A stretch of 33,969 bases of DNA from Nitriliruptoraceae bacterium (GCA_003558435.1 PWLR01000031.1:1-33969), one strand, 5' to 3'. Numbered from the stretch's first letter, positions 24,335 through 33,516 are shown. Notes: a model not told the origin generated them from the sequence alone. Made by a program: numbers and translations.

Positions 24335-25057
24335 ATGACCCGATACGACACCGACACCGCCCCGACGCCGCGCGCGAGCTTCCGTGCCGGTGCGATCGCC
24401 GTGTCGCCGGTGCTGCTCGGCATCGTCCCGTTCGGACTGGTGGCCGGGGTCGCCGCAACCGAGGCGGGGCTGGGACTGGCGGAGGCCGTCGGCTTCTCCG
24501 TGGTGGTGTTCGCCGGGGCGTCCCAGCTGGCGGCGCTGGAGCTGCTCGGAACGGGTGCTCCGGCCTGGGTGGCGATCATGACCGCGGCGGTGATCAACCT
24601 GCGCATGGCGATGTACTCGGCATCGATCGGGAGCTACATGACCGATCAATCGCTGCCACGCCGGCTGGTCGCGTCGTATCTGTTGACCGACCAGGCCTAT
24701 GCGCTCAGCCTGGCCCGCTACCAGCAGCAGGGTAGGACCAGACCGGAGGTCGACCGGTTCTTCTTCTACCTCGGCACCGCACTCGTGCTGTGGATGGTCT
24801 GGCAGGTCACCACGGTCCTGGGTGTGGTGGTGGGCGGAGCGGTCCCCGATGCGGTGCCGCTCGGGTTCGCGGTGCCGCTGACGTTCCTCTGTCTGCTGGT
24901 GCCGACGGTGACCGACCGGCCGACCCTGGCGGCGGCGCTGGTCGGTGGCGGGGTCGCCCTGGCCGCTGCGCCGTTGCCCGCCAACCTCGGCATGCCGCTC
25001 GGCGCCGGCGCCGGGGTCCTCGTCGGCTACGCGCTGGCGCGAAGGCAACGACCATGA
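24335..25057 (+). CDS. azlC: AzlC-family branched-chain amino acid exporter subunit
   Basis: This gene encodes 240 residues, an integral membrane protein of the LIV-E family. The early G-I-V-P-F-G-L-V-A-G-V and the stretch V-V-F-A-G-A-S-Q-L-A-A-L-E-L are characteristic of AzlC, followed by N-L-R-M-A-M-Y-S-A-S and further hydrophobic segments. With AzlD it exports branched-chain amino acids or analogues such as azaleucine. The stop overlaps the azlD start (ATGA). Confidence 0.9.
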   Translation: MTRYDTDTAPTPRASFRAGAIAVSPVLLGIVPFGLVAGVAATEAGLGLAEAVGFSVVVFAGASQLAALELLGTGAPAWVAIMTAAVINLRMAMYSASIGSYMTDQSLPRRLVASYLLTDQAYALSLARYQQQGRTRPEVDRFFFYLGTALVLWMVWQVTTVLGVVVGGAVPDAVPLGFAVPLTFLCLLVPTVTDRPTLAAALVGGGVALAAAPLPANLGMPLGAGAGVLVGYALARRQRP

Positions 25058-25605
25058 GTGCGACCCAGACGGCGTGGGTCGTGATCGTTCTGGGTGGCAT
25101 CGCGACCTTCGCGATCCGTGGCAGCTTCCTGCTGGTCGCCACCCGGCTCGCGGCACTGCCCGCCACCACCCGCGAACTGTTGCGGATGATCCCCGCCGCA
25201 GCTCTGGCCGCACTGGTCGTCCCGGCGTTGTTGCGCACCGACGGTGACCTGGTGCTGCTCGGTCCCCGGCCGCTCGCCGGCGTGGTCGCGTTGGGGATCG
25301 CGTGGTGGACACGCAGCGTGCTGGCCACCATCGCGGTCGGCCTGGTGGCGGTGGTCGGCTTCGAGCTGCTGCTCGGCTGAGTCGCCCGATGCCCGCTCGG
25401 CCGTGTCGATCGCTGCGGCCTCGCCCGGCACCTTCGCCGGGGGAGGAGGCGTCGCGTCCCGGCCCACGACCCAAAGCCAGATCCCGACGATCCCCAACAG
25501 TACGGTCGTGGCGATCGCGATGATGGCGAGACCGTGCCGGCTCGCTCGCAACCGGGTCAGTGGCCCATCGGGACCACGCCACGGCGAGAGCGGTCGTTCA
25601 CTCAT
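25027..25605 (-). CDS. Small predicted membrane protein overlapping azlD on the opposite strand
   Basis: The first 70-75 residues look like a real protein: M-S-E-R-P-L-S at the start, one membrane helix at about 25-47, then P-P-P-P and an Ala/Glu-rich tail. A -10 box TACCGT ends six bases before the ATG, the leaderless pattern seen at metG and galT. From about residue 76 to the stop at 25027 the frame is antisense to azlD and azlC, and its composition (Gln/Arg/Asp/His-rich) is that of a shadow. The true protein may be short and followed by a lost or missed stop, or it may really overlap. The 3' end is uncertain. Confidence 0.4.
   Translation of the reverse strand: MSERPLSPWRGPDGPLTRLRASRHGLAIIAIATTVLLGIVGIWLWVVGRDATPPPPAKVPGEAAAIDTAERASGDSAEQQLEADHRHQADRDGGQHAACPPRDPQRDHAGERPGTEQHQVTVGAQQRRDDQCGQSCGGDHPQQFAGGGGQCREPGGDQQEAATDREGRDATQNDHDPRRLGRTHGRCLRASA
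25054..25380 (+). CDS. azlD: AzlD-family branched-chain amino acid exporter subunit
   Basis: This gene encodes 108 residues with three to four membrane segments. The I-R-G-S-F region (about 21-25) and the L-R-M-I-P-A-A-A-L-A-A-L-V-V-P segment are typical of the small AzlD partner. It starts within the azlC stop (ATGA), so translation is coupled. An opposing open frame (25605 to 25027) runs through the whole gene. Confidence 0.88.
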   Translation: MSATQTAWVVIVLGGIATFAIRGSFLLVATRLAALPATTRELLRMIPAAALAALVVPALLRTDGDLVLLGPRPLAGVVALGIAWWTRSVLATIAVGLVAVVGFELLLG

Positions 25606-25611
25606 GGTGCG

Positions 25612-25617
25612 ACGGTA
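25612..25617 (-). promoter_or_regulatory. -10 element for the gene starting at 25605
   Basis: TACCGT on the minus strand ends six bases before the ATG, suggesting a leaderless mRNA. No clear -35 box lies at the usual distance. Confidence 0.4.
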
Positions 25618-25761
25618 GGTGTCGCATCGTCGCACCGGGTGGTGGCAACCGGCGAATGGGCCCCATCCCCAACAGGTCCGGCCCGCCTGGTTCCGTGGTC
25701 GCCGACGGCGGAGGCGGGCCGACGTGATCGCGGCTGTGAACGATCGTGGTGCCCGAACCCG

Positions 25762-25779
25762 AACGCCTCGAGAGGCGTT
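25762..25779 (-). terminator. Hairpin downstream of tRNA-Arg
   Basis: AACGCCTC (25762-25769) and GAGGCGTT (25772-25779) form an 8-bp perfect inverted repeat about 37 bases past the tRNA 3' end. It is a likely transcription end or processing boundary. The 25618-25761 stretch beyond it shows no gene. Confidence 0.5.
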
Positions 25780-25816
25780 TCGCTCGAGATCCGGGCTGTC
25801 GCGGCACGGAGTTCGG

Positions 25817-25889
25817 CGCCCTCGGCAGGATTCGAACCTGCGACCTACCGCTTAGGAGGCGGTTGCTCTATCCCCTGAGCTACGAGGGC
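25817..25889 (-). tRNA. tRNA-Arg (anticodon CCT)
   Basis: The 73-nt gene folds as a standard cloverleaf: acceptor GCCCTCG / CGAGGGC, D stem GCTC / GAGC, anticodon stem ACCGC / GCGGT with loop CTCCTAA (anticodon CCT), and T stem GCAGG / CCTGC with loop TTCGAAT. The discriminator base is G. The gene encodes CC but not the full CCA. It reads AGG codons, which are rare in high-GC genomes. Confidence 0.97.
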
Positions 25890-26008
25890 GGGGCCTGCGC
25901 GGATAGCTCCGTGCGATCCTCCGCGGGTTCCGGAGCGTGTCGACGGCCATCCACGATGGTGCCGGGCAGCCTACCGACGGCAACCATCGGCCCCTCGCCG
26001 GCACGACT

Positions 26009-26045
26009 GATGCACTCGTGAGCGGACCATTCGCGAGTGGGCATC
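26009..26045. terminator. Hairpin at the end of the decayed gene
   Basis: CACTCG (26013-26018) pairs with CGAGTG (26034-26039), extended by GATG (26009-26012) and CATC (26042-26045) across a 2-base bulge. It lies at the 3' end of the minus-strand remnant and may be its old terminator. Confidence 0.4.
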
Positions 26046-26224
26046 ACGCCACGGTGTCGATGAGAGCGACGTTGCCCTCCTCGCCCGCTCGCTCCAGCAA
26101 CTCGGGCGTGTACCCCGACCGGCTGCACGAGATGGCCACGGGGTCGTTGACGGGCTTCAGGCCGCCCTGCTGCAGCGCCGGGATCTCGTAGGTCCTCGAG
26201 CTGGTCGGCGAGCCGCAACCGCAC
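26044..26224 (-). pseudogene. Decayed 3' remnant of a gene resembling the C-terminus of archaeal-type ATPase (DUF234-like) proteins
   Basis: Two minus-strand frames carry adjacent protein-like pieces. One has L-R-L-A-D-Q-L-E-D-L-R-D (about 26218-26183). The other runs from about 26193 to the stop at 26044 and contains A-I-S-C-S-R-S-G-Y-T-P-E-L-L-E-R-A and V-A-L-I-D-T-V. A strand, S-x-S-G-[FY]-T-x-E-L-x-x-A, then V-x-L-I-D resembles the nuclease-like C-terminal end of DUF234 ATPases. A frameshift near 26190 and the missing N-terminal part point to a pseudogene. The family call is tentative. Confidence 0.4.
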
Positions 26225-26320
26225 CGGCGGCCTGGGCGGCACCCTCTACCCGCCCGCATCCCGCGGTCAGCCGCGCGGGTCCAGCGTTCCTCGGCGCGGT
26301 CCCCATCGACCGGCCAGGAC

Positions 26321-26335
26321 CGTGACGCTGTCACG
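26321..26335. promoter_or_regulatory. Perfect inverted repeat upstream of the acyl-CoA ligase
   Basis: CGTGAC-gct-GTCACG, with GGA and TCC outside it able to extend the pairing across one bulged base. It lies 53 bases before the ligase ATG, a good position for an operator of a TetR- or GntR-type fatty-acid regulator. No regulator gene is adjacent. Confidence 0.45.
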
Positions 26336-26388
26336 TCCGACACCAGCGGTCAACGTCGTGGCACGACGGACCAGGGTCGAGGCTCCTC

Positions 26389-28191
26389 ATGCGGCAGGTG
26401 ATCGGCGCGGGCGAGGTCGACATCTCCCCGGAGGAGAGCCTCACGGCCTCCCTATGGCGTAGCGCCCGCGAGCAGCCCGAACGCCCGGCGGTCGCGTTCC
26501 GCTCCGCTGACCGGTTCATCGAGTGGACCACGCACCGGTTCGTCGAGGAGGTCCGCGCGGTCGCACGCGGCCTACTCGGGCTGGGGATCGAAGCGGGCCA
26601 GTGCGTCTGCATCTACTCGGCCACACGGTTGGAGTGGACGGTCCTGGACTACGCCATCTGGTCGATCGGGGGCGTGGCGGTCCCGATCTACGAGACCTCG
26701 GCCCCGGCGCAGATCGAGTGGATCGTCGCGGACGCGGAGGCGGTGGCGATCGTGGTCGAGAACGACCATCTGCTCGGCGAGTACGAGACGGTGGCCGACC
26801 GACTGCCGGGCTGCGAGCACGTCTTCGTGTTCGAGCATGCCGGGCTCGAACAGATCAAGGGTGCGGGGCGGGAGGTCACGGACGAGGCGCTCCAACGCCG
26901 GGCTGACGCGGTCACCGGTGCCGACATCGCCACGATCGTCTACACCTCGGGGACCACGGGGCGTCCGAAGGGCTGCGTGCTCACCCACGGCAATCTGGTG
27001 TTCAACGCCGCCGCGACCGAGGTGGCGCTGCCGCAGCTGCTCGGCCCGAGCAAGACCACGCTGCTGTTCCTGCCACTCGCGCACGTCTTCTCGCGCATGA
27101 TCGCGGTGGTGTGCATCCGCACGGGTGTGCTGCTGGCGTTCTCGACCGGGATCCCGCATCTGCAGGAGGAGTTGGCCATGGTCAGACCCTCCTTCCTGTT
27201 CGCGGTCCCACGGGTGTTCGAGAAGATCATCGGCGGCGCACAGACGAAGGCCCACGACGCCGGCCGGGGACGGATCTTCGACCGAGCCATCGAGGTCGCC
27301 GAGCGGTCGTCCCGGGAACGCACCATCGGGTCGGTGCGGATCACGACGAGACTGCAGCACCGCATCTTCGACCGGCTCGTCTACCGCAAGCTGCGCGACG
27401 CGCTGGGCGGCAGGGTCGAGTACGCCATCTCGGGTGGGGCGGCGCTCGGAGAGCACCTGGGGCACCTGTTCGCTGGGCTCGGCATCACGATCCTGGAGGG
27501 TTACGGGCTGACCGAGACCACGGCGCCGGCGGTCGGCAACCGGCCTGATGCCCTGCGGCACGGGACCGTCGGGCGTCCGATGCCGGGGGTCAGCATCCGT
27601 CTCGTCGCCGACGGCGAGATCCAGATCAAGGGCGCCAACGTCTTCGCGGGCTACCTCGGCAACGAGGAGGCCACCCGTGAGGTCCTCGATGCGGACGGCT
27701 GGTTGCGCACCGGCGACCTCGGCGTCCTCGACGAGGCCAGCTTCCTGCGGATCACCGGCCGCAAGAAGGAGATCATCGTGACCGCCGGCGGGAAGAACGT
27801 CTCCCCGAACGCGTTGGAGGACCAACTTCGGGTTCATCCGCTGGTCAGCCAGGCCGTGGTCGTCGGCGATGGGCAACCGTTCATCGGTGCGCTGCTCACC
27901 GTCGATGGTGACGAAGTGGCACGGTGGGCTGACAGGGCCGGCAAGTCGGCCAGCACGGTCGGCCAGCTCGCGCAGGACCCGGATCTGTTTCGGGAGCTGC
28001 AGGGTGCGGTCGATGTGGCGAACGCCGCGGTGTCGAAGGCGGAACGCATCCGGGAGTTCCGGGTCATCCCCGGCGAACTCACCATCGAGGAGGGGGAGCT
28101 CACCCCGACCATGAAGGTGAAGCGCGATGTCGTCGGTACGCGCTACCGGTACCTCGTCGAGGACATCTACGATCGCACGCACTCCGGCTGA
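26389..28191 (+). CDS. Long-chain fatty-acid--CoA ligase (AMP-forming, FadD15-like)
   Basis: This gene encodes 600 residues. The AMP-binding P-loop Y-T-S-G-T-T-G-R-P-K-G lies at 185-195. Later motifs are G-Y-G-L-T-E-T, D-G-W-L-R-T-G-D-L-G, and I-T-G-R-K-K-E-I-I-V-T-A-G-G-K-N-V, all standard for the ANL superfamily. Length and the final M-K-V-K-R segment match the FadD15 / bubblegum-type group that activates long-chain fatty acids for beta-oxidation or lipid synthesis. No ribosome binding site is obvious. The ADP-ribosylglycohydrolase gene converges downstream. Confidence 0.92.
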   Translation: MRQVIGAGEVDISPEESLTASLWRSAREQPERPAVAFRSADRFIEWTTHRFVEEVRAVARGLLGLGIEAGQCVCIYSATRLEWTVLDYAIWSIGGVAVPIYETSAPAQIEWIVADAEAVAIVVENDHLLGEYETVADRLPGCEHVFVFEHAGLEQIKGAGREVTDEALQRRADAVTGADIATIVYTSGTTGRPKGCVLTHGNLVFNAAATEVALPQLLGPSKTTLLFLPLAHVFSRMIAVVCIRTGVLLAFSTGIPHLQEELAMVRPSFLFAVPRVFEKIIGGAQTKAHDAGRGRIFDRAIEVAERSSRERTIGSVRITTRLQHRIFDRLVYRKLRDALGGRVEYAISGGAALGEHLGHLFAGLGITILEGYGLTETTAPAVGNRPDALRHGTVGRPMPGVSIRLVADGEIQIKGANVFAGYLGNEEATREVLDADGWLRTGDLGVLDEASFLRITGRKKEIIVTAGGKNVSPNALEDQLRVHPLVSQAVVVGDGQPFIGALLTVDGDEVARWADRAGKSASTVGQLAQDPDLFRELQGAVDVANAAVSKAERIREFRVIPGELTIEEGELTPTMKVKRDVVGTRYRYLVEDIYDRTHSG

Positions 28192-28281
28192 AGTCGCGCA
28201 GCCCGCCGCAACGGGGTGGGGCCACGCCGGACCTCGTCGCCCGACCCGGCCGGACTGCGGCTCCGGGCGTCGGTCATGGGG

Positions 28282-28301
28282 GCGACGCGTCGCCGGCGAC
28301 G
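28282..28301. terminator. Overlapping palindromes between convergent genes
   Basis: GCGACGCGTCGC (28282-28293) and CGTCGCCGGCGACG (28288-28301) are perfect overlapping palindromes just past the stop of the glycohydrolase gene. They can form alternative hairpins and may end transcription from both sides. Confidence 0.4.
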
Positions 28302-28307
28302 GCGGGC

Positions 28308-29246
28308 TCACCGATCGGCGAACCGTCGGGCGGCCATCGTGAGCTCGTCGTGGTGTTCGAGGGCGGCGAGCCAGCGATCCGGCCAGGCGCTCAGACCGTC
28401 CCGGGCGCCCAGCATCCCACCGACGATCGCGCCATTGGTGTCCGCGTCTCCTCCGAGCCTCACGACCTCCAGCAGGACCTCGGCGGCGGGACGCTCGTCG
28501 AGCAGCGCCGCAACCGTGAGGCCCAACGCGGTCAGCACCCACCCGGAGGCTGCGTCGTTGACCCCCTCGACGGCTCCGACCGGGCGGTCCACAGCCGCGT
28601 CGAGCGCCGCACCTACCCGCGGATCCGATCGGGGGTCCGCCGCACCCGATGCCACGAGTCCGCGCAAGGTCTCCCGATCGCGCGCGAACGTCTCGATCAC
28701 CAACCCGGCGATCAGGTCGCAGTAGACGACGCAGGCATCGCGACAGACCACATGGGCGTGGGTGATCGCCGACAGCGCCGAGGCCTCCGCCGCACGGCGG
28801 TTCGCATCGTGGGCCCGGGCGAGGGCGACCGGAACAGTGCGCATCAGGGAACCGTTGCCCTGCGAGCGCCCATGGTCGACTCCGGAACGGAACGGGTCCC
28901 TCGACCGCTCGTAGGTACGGAGCCCTTGGGAGGTGGTCCCACCGATGTCCCGGGGGTCGGCCTGCATCCACCTGAGCATGTGGTCCGCCGCTGCCTCGAC
29001 GACCGCATCGGATGCACCGATGTCGGTAGCGAGGTAGGCGCGTACCAACGCAAGGGTCAGGTCGGTGTCGTCGGTCGCGGCCCCCGCGGTCCATCCGAAG
29101 GTCCCACCGCCCACGATCTCGGCATCGTCGATGTTGGCGGGCAACATCCGCCGCGCCTGTGTGCGCGAGGTGAACTCGGTGGTGGCGCCGAGCGAATCAC
29201 CGACGTGCACCCCGAGCAACGCCCCTGCGAACCGATCGGTATCCAT
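28308..29246 (-). CDS. ADP-ribosylglycohydrolase family protein
   Basis: This gene encodes 312 residues. The DraG-type dinuclear metal motifs are present: G-D-S-L-G at 16-20, T-D-D-T at 58-61, G-N-G-S-L-M-R near 130-136, and L-G-G-D-A-D-T-N-G near 269-277. The fold is all-helical and cytoplasmic. Members remove ADP-ribose from proteins or small molecules, or act on related glycosidic bonds. No partner ADP-ribosyltransferase gene lies in the window, so the substrate is open. It is downstream of the GH1 gene on the same strand, with 80 bp between them. Confidence 0.88.
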   Translation of the reverse strand: MDTDRFAGALLGVHVGDSLGATTEFTSRTQARRMLPANIDDAEIVGGGTFGWTAGAATDDTDLTLALVRAYLATDIGASDAVVEAAADHMLRWMQADPRDIGGTTSQGLRTYERSRDPFRSGVDHGRSQGNGSLMRTVPVALARAHDANRRAAEASALSAITHAHVVCRDACVVYCDLIAGLVIETFARDRETLRGLVASGAADPRSDPRVGAALDAAVDRPVGAVEGVNDAASGWVLTALGLTVAALLDERPAAEVLLEVVRLGGDADTNGAIVGGMLGARDGLSAWPDRWLAALEHHDELTMAARRFADR

Positions 29247-29326
29247 GGTCTCGTCCTCTGCTGACCGTCGCTATCGCCTATGCACGCCGGCGCGGCTAAC
29301 CGTGCCGCCCGCCGTCCGTGTCCGGT

Positions 29327-30748
<1,422 letters not shown>

Positions 30749-30864
30749 CGTGGTGGTCCCATCAGCTATCTGCGGCAACGTCGCCGAACACTACGACATC
30801 GGGGGAAGGGGTCCGGTGACGGCTCCGACCGAGGTCCGCGCCCGCGGAGTCGCACGATCTCGTC

Positions 30865-30880
30865 GGTGACCACCGTCACC
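30865..30880. promoter_or_regulatory. Inverted repeat upstream of the DUF1737-metZ pair
   Basis: GGTGAC-cacc-GTCACC is a perfect inverted repeat with a 4-base spacer, about 60 bases before the likely -10 box. It could be an operator. The 230-bp region otherwise shows no gene and no recognisable SAM riboswitch core. Confidence 0.4.
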
Positions 30881-30940
30881 CTCGGCGGCAGCGGAACCAG
30901 GGGACCCCTCGTCCGAGTCACCCTCCGTCGGCACTCGTCG

Positions 30941-30946
30941 TATCCT
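30941..30946 (+). promoter_or_regulatory. Probable -10 element for DUF1737-metZ
   Basis: TATCCT lies 35 bases before the GTG at 30982. The -35 region (near 30918) is weak. The leader would be about 28 nt and contains GAGGAA as a ribosome binding site. Confidence 0.4.
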
Positions 30947-30981
30947 CACCGGCCACACATCGCCGACCTCGAGGAACCCCG

Positions 30982-31158
30982 GTGTCCGACCAACCGATCC
31001 CGTTGCGCTACCGCTTGTTGACCGGCACCGACGATCGCGCCTTCTGCGAGAAGGTGAGTCAGGCGCTCGACGAGGGCTACGAACTGCACGGCGCGCCGGC
31101 GATCACGGAGGTCGCCGGGACGGTGCGGGTCGCCCAGGCCGTCGTGTTGCCCACATGA
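30982..31158 (+). CDS. DUF1737 small protein
   Basis: This gene encodes 58 residues from a GTG, with GAGGAA at 30971-30976 as ribosome binding site. The pattern Y-R-L-L-T-G-T-D-D-x-x-F-C-x-x-V, then L-D-E-G-Y-E-L-H-G-A-P and a final Q-A-V-V-L fits the DUF1737 family of small soluble proteins. Its function is unknown. The stop overlaps the metZ ATG (ATGA), so the two are translationally coupled. Confidence 0.8.
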   Translation: MSDQPIPLRYRLLTGTDDRAFCEKVSQALDEGYELHGAPAITEVAGTVRVAQAVVLPT

Positions 31159-32354
31159 CGGGCCCGGACGACATCACCTCCGCGTGGCGTCCGGACACCC
31201 TCGCGGTGCGTGGTGGCACGAGGCGAAGCGACTTCGCCGAGACCTCGGAGGCACTGTTCCTGACCTCCGGGTACGTCTACGGTTCGGCGGCCGAGGCCGC
31301 GGCCGCGTTAGCCGGGGAGACCGACCGGTTCATCTACAGTCGGCTGGGCAACCCGACCGTGGCGATGTTCGAGGAGCGTCTCCGGGCCCTCGAGGGCGCC
31401 GAGGCAGTCTGGGCCACCGCCAGCGGGATGTCCGCGGTGTTCAACGCCCTGGCTGCCACCGTGAAGGCCGGCGACCGGATCGTGGCCGCCCGAGGGCTGT
31501 TCGGGTCCTGCTTCCAGGTCCTGGACCAGATCCTGCCGAGGTGGGACATCCGGACCGATTTCGTGGACGGCTCGGACCTCGACCAGTGGGAACAGGCGCT
31601 CGCCACCCCGGCGGCGGCGGTGTTCTTCGAGACCCCGTCCAACCCGATGCAGGAACTCGTCGACATCCCGGCGGTGTGCGAGTTGGCGCACGCGGCCGGT
31701 GCCCGGGTCATCGTCGACAACATCTTCGCCACACCCGTCCTGCAGCGACCCCTCGACCGGGGTGCCGACGTGGTGGTCTACTCCACGACCAAACACCTCG
31801 ACGGTCAGGGTCGCACCCTGGGCGGTGCGATCCTCGGCTCCACCGCGTTCGTGCAGGACGAGTTGCGTCCGATCATGCGTCACACGGGACCGACGATGAG
31901 CCCGTTCAACGCCTGGGTCGTGCTCAAGGGCCTCGAGACGCTGCGCCTACGCGTCGAGCACCAGACCGCCTCGGCGCTCGAACTCGCGCGGTGGCTCACC
32001 GACCACCCCGGCGTGGAGGGCGTGCGCTACCCGATGCTCACCTCGCACCCGCAGCACGAGCTCGCCCGCCGTCAGATGCAAGGTGGCGGGACGGTCGTGA
32101 CCTTCTGGGTCCCCGGGGGCACCGAGCGTGCCTTCGAGGTGATCGACGCGCTGTCGCTGATCGACATCTCCAACAACCTCGGGGACGCGAAGTCGCTGGT
32201 GACCCACCCTGCGAGCACGACCCATCACAAGATCGGGGCCGACGTACGTGCTGGGATGGGCATCACCGACGGGGTGATCCGCATCTCGGTCGGCCTCGAG
32301 GATCTCGACGATCTGCGCGAGGACCTGGATCGTGCCTTGTCCCACGCGACCTGA
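31155..32354 (+). CDS. metZ: O-succinylhomoserine sulfhydrylase
   Basis: This gene encodes 399 residues of the Cys/Met metabolism PLP enzyme family. The PLP lysine is Lys213 in Y-S-T-T-K-H-L-D-G-Q-G-R, a sequence typical of MetZ; Asp188 in V-I-V-D-N pairs with the pyridine nitrogen. It makes homocysteine from an activated homoserine and sulfide for methionine synthesis. Substrate (O-succinyl- versus O-acetylhomoserine) cannot be proved from the sequence. Its start overlaps the DUF1737 stop. Confidence 0.9.
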   Translation: MTGPDDITSAWRPDTLAVRGGTRRSDFAETSEALFLTSGYVYGSAAEAAAALAGETDRFIYSRLGNPTVAMFEERLRALEGAEAVWATASGMSAVFNALAATVKAGDRIVAARGLFGSCFQVLDQILPRWDIRTDFVDGSDLDQWEQALATPAAAVFFETPSNPMQELVDIPAVCELAHAAGARVIVDNIFATPVLQRPLDRGADVVVYSTTKHLDGQGRTLGGAILGSTAFVQDELRPIMRHTGPTMSPFNAWVVLKGLETLRLRVEHQTASALELARWLTDHPGVEGVRYPMLTSHPQHELARRQMQGGGTVVTFWVPGGTERAFEVIDALSLIDISNNLGDAKSLVTHPASTTHHKIGADVRAGMGITDGVIRISVGLEDLDDLREDLDRALSHAT

Positions 32355-32417
32355 ACCGTGTGATGCCACCGGATCGGAACCGTTCGCTGTCGCGACGCTG
32401 ATCACGTGCTCGTGGCC

Positions 32418-33371
32418 TCAGCGGCCGCCCGGCACGGTCGGATCGGCGAGTGGGCCCAGCGTGTTCGCATCCTGCGCGACCTGCCAGTAGGCGCCCATGC
32501 GTGCCACGAACCGCTTGGGGGACTCCGCGAAACAGCGCTCGCCCAGTGTCCGGGCGTGCGCCTGGAGTTCCGCTCGGCGACGGTCGAGCAGCGCACAGAC
32601 CTGAGCCACCGTCTCCTCGCCGCCGTAGCGCTCCGGTTCGGTCAGAAGATCCTCGCGGAGGACCGCCAGGTCGTGGTCGTCGCCCAGCAGGTCGCTGAGG
32701 TCGTGCAACTGCGAACGCTGCGCCTTCAACACCTCCGGCCAGAGGTCCTGCAGCAGCCGCACCTGGTAGCGGTGGTACTTCACCCGCTTGCGCCATTCGT
32801 GGAACGCCGGGGAACTCGGCTGGTCATAGGCATCCTGCATCCGCGCCCGAGCGCGCGCGTAGGTCTTGGCGAGCCCACCGGCGACGACGTCGAACCCTTC
32901 GGCCTCGAGCTCCCAGGTCTCGATGCGTTCCAGGCCGAGCTCGAGATCCGCCCGGACGGCTTCTATCCGTCGTTCCAGGTCCTCGCCCAGGACCTGGTCG
33001 CGGCGCTCGACCAGGGCCGTTCTCACCGGTGCCGTTCGCGCCAGGACCGAACCACCGGTGCCGGCCCCATCGGAGTAACGGGCCACGAGCGCGTCGTAGG
33101 TCTCGAGCCCCACGGCGGCGTCGCGGTCCGCCGCGATCCGCCGGGTCGCATCCCGGAAGGCGGCGTTCTCCTGGCCGTAGAGCTCCGGAGCGGCCGGTCG
33201 CACGAGACGTAACAGCGCCCGAACCTTCTTGCCACGCTTGCGGACCGCGTGGACCGCAGCGTGCCGGTCCGGGTCGCCGAGGTCGTCGAGGCCGCGTTCG
33301 ACCTGATGGCGGGCGATGCGCCGCAACTGGTGGCGGGGCGAACCGCCGGGTTGCCACCGGTAGATACCCAT
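32418..33371 (-). CDS. CHAD-domain protein
   Basis: This gene encodes 317 residues from the ATG at 33371, with a perfect AGGAGG (33381-33376) five bases upstream. It has two helical halves, each with the basic CHAD signature: H-A-V-R-K-R-G-K-K-V-R at 41-51 and F-H-E-W-R-K-R-V-K-Y-H-R in the second half. CHAD domains bind inorganic polyphosphate and often sit with CYTH domains or polyphosphate kinases. Here there is no CYTH fusion, and no such neighbour in the window. It is predicted cytoplasmic. Confidence 0.88.
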   Translation of the reverse strand: MGIYRWQPGGSPRHQLRRIARHQVERGLDDLGDPDRHAAVHAVRKRGKKVRALLRLVRPAAPELYGQENAAFRDATRRIAADRDAAVGLETYDALVARYSDGAGTGGSVLARTAPVRTALVERRDQVLGEDLERRIEAVRADLELGLERIETWELEAEGFDVVAGGLAKTYARARARMQDAYDQPSSPAFHEWRKRVKYHRYQVRLLQDLWPEVLKAQRSQLHDLSDLLGDDHDLAVLREDLLTEPERYGGEETVAQVCALLDRRRAELQAHARTLGERCFAESPKRFVARMGAYWQVAQDANTLGPLADPTVPGGR

Positions 33372-33516
33372 CGCGTCCTCCTGGTCGGTTCCAGGATGGC
33401 CGCGCCGTGAGCACCATGGATGCGTCACCCCCTGCACGAACGGGCGGGCATCACGCAGTGAGCATGACCGCGGGAGCCGAGGATCGGCCGGGAGAGCGAG
33501 TGCAAGTCCCGGGTAC

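Noticed and set aside
25817..26388. Integrated element at tRNA-Arg
   Set aside because: There is no integrase and no visible repeat of the tRNA 3' end nearby; only a small gene remnant is present.
26572..29094. An 840-codon minus-strand open frame
   Set aside because: It is antisense to the acyl-CoA ligase and then overlaps the glycohydrolase gene in another frame. No domain is visible.
30780..30980. Possible SAM riboswitch upstream of metZ
   Set aside because: I could not find the conserved cores of SAM-I or SAM-IV. Only short inverted repeats are present.
33497..33515. A tRNA T-arm-like string (gtgcaagtcccgggt)
   Set aside because: No acceptor, D or anticodon arms can be formed around it.
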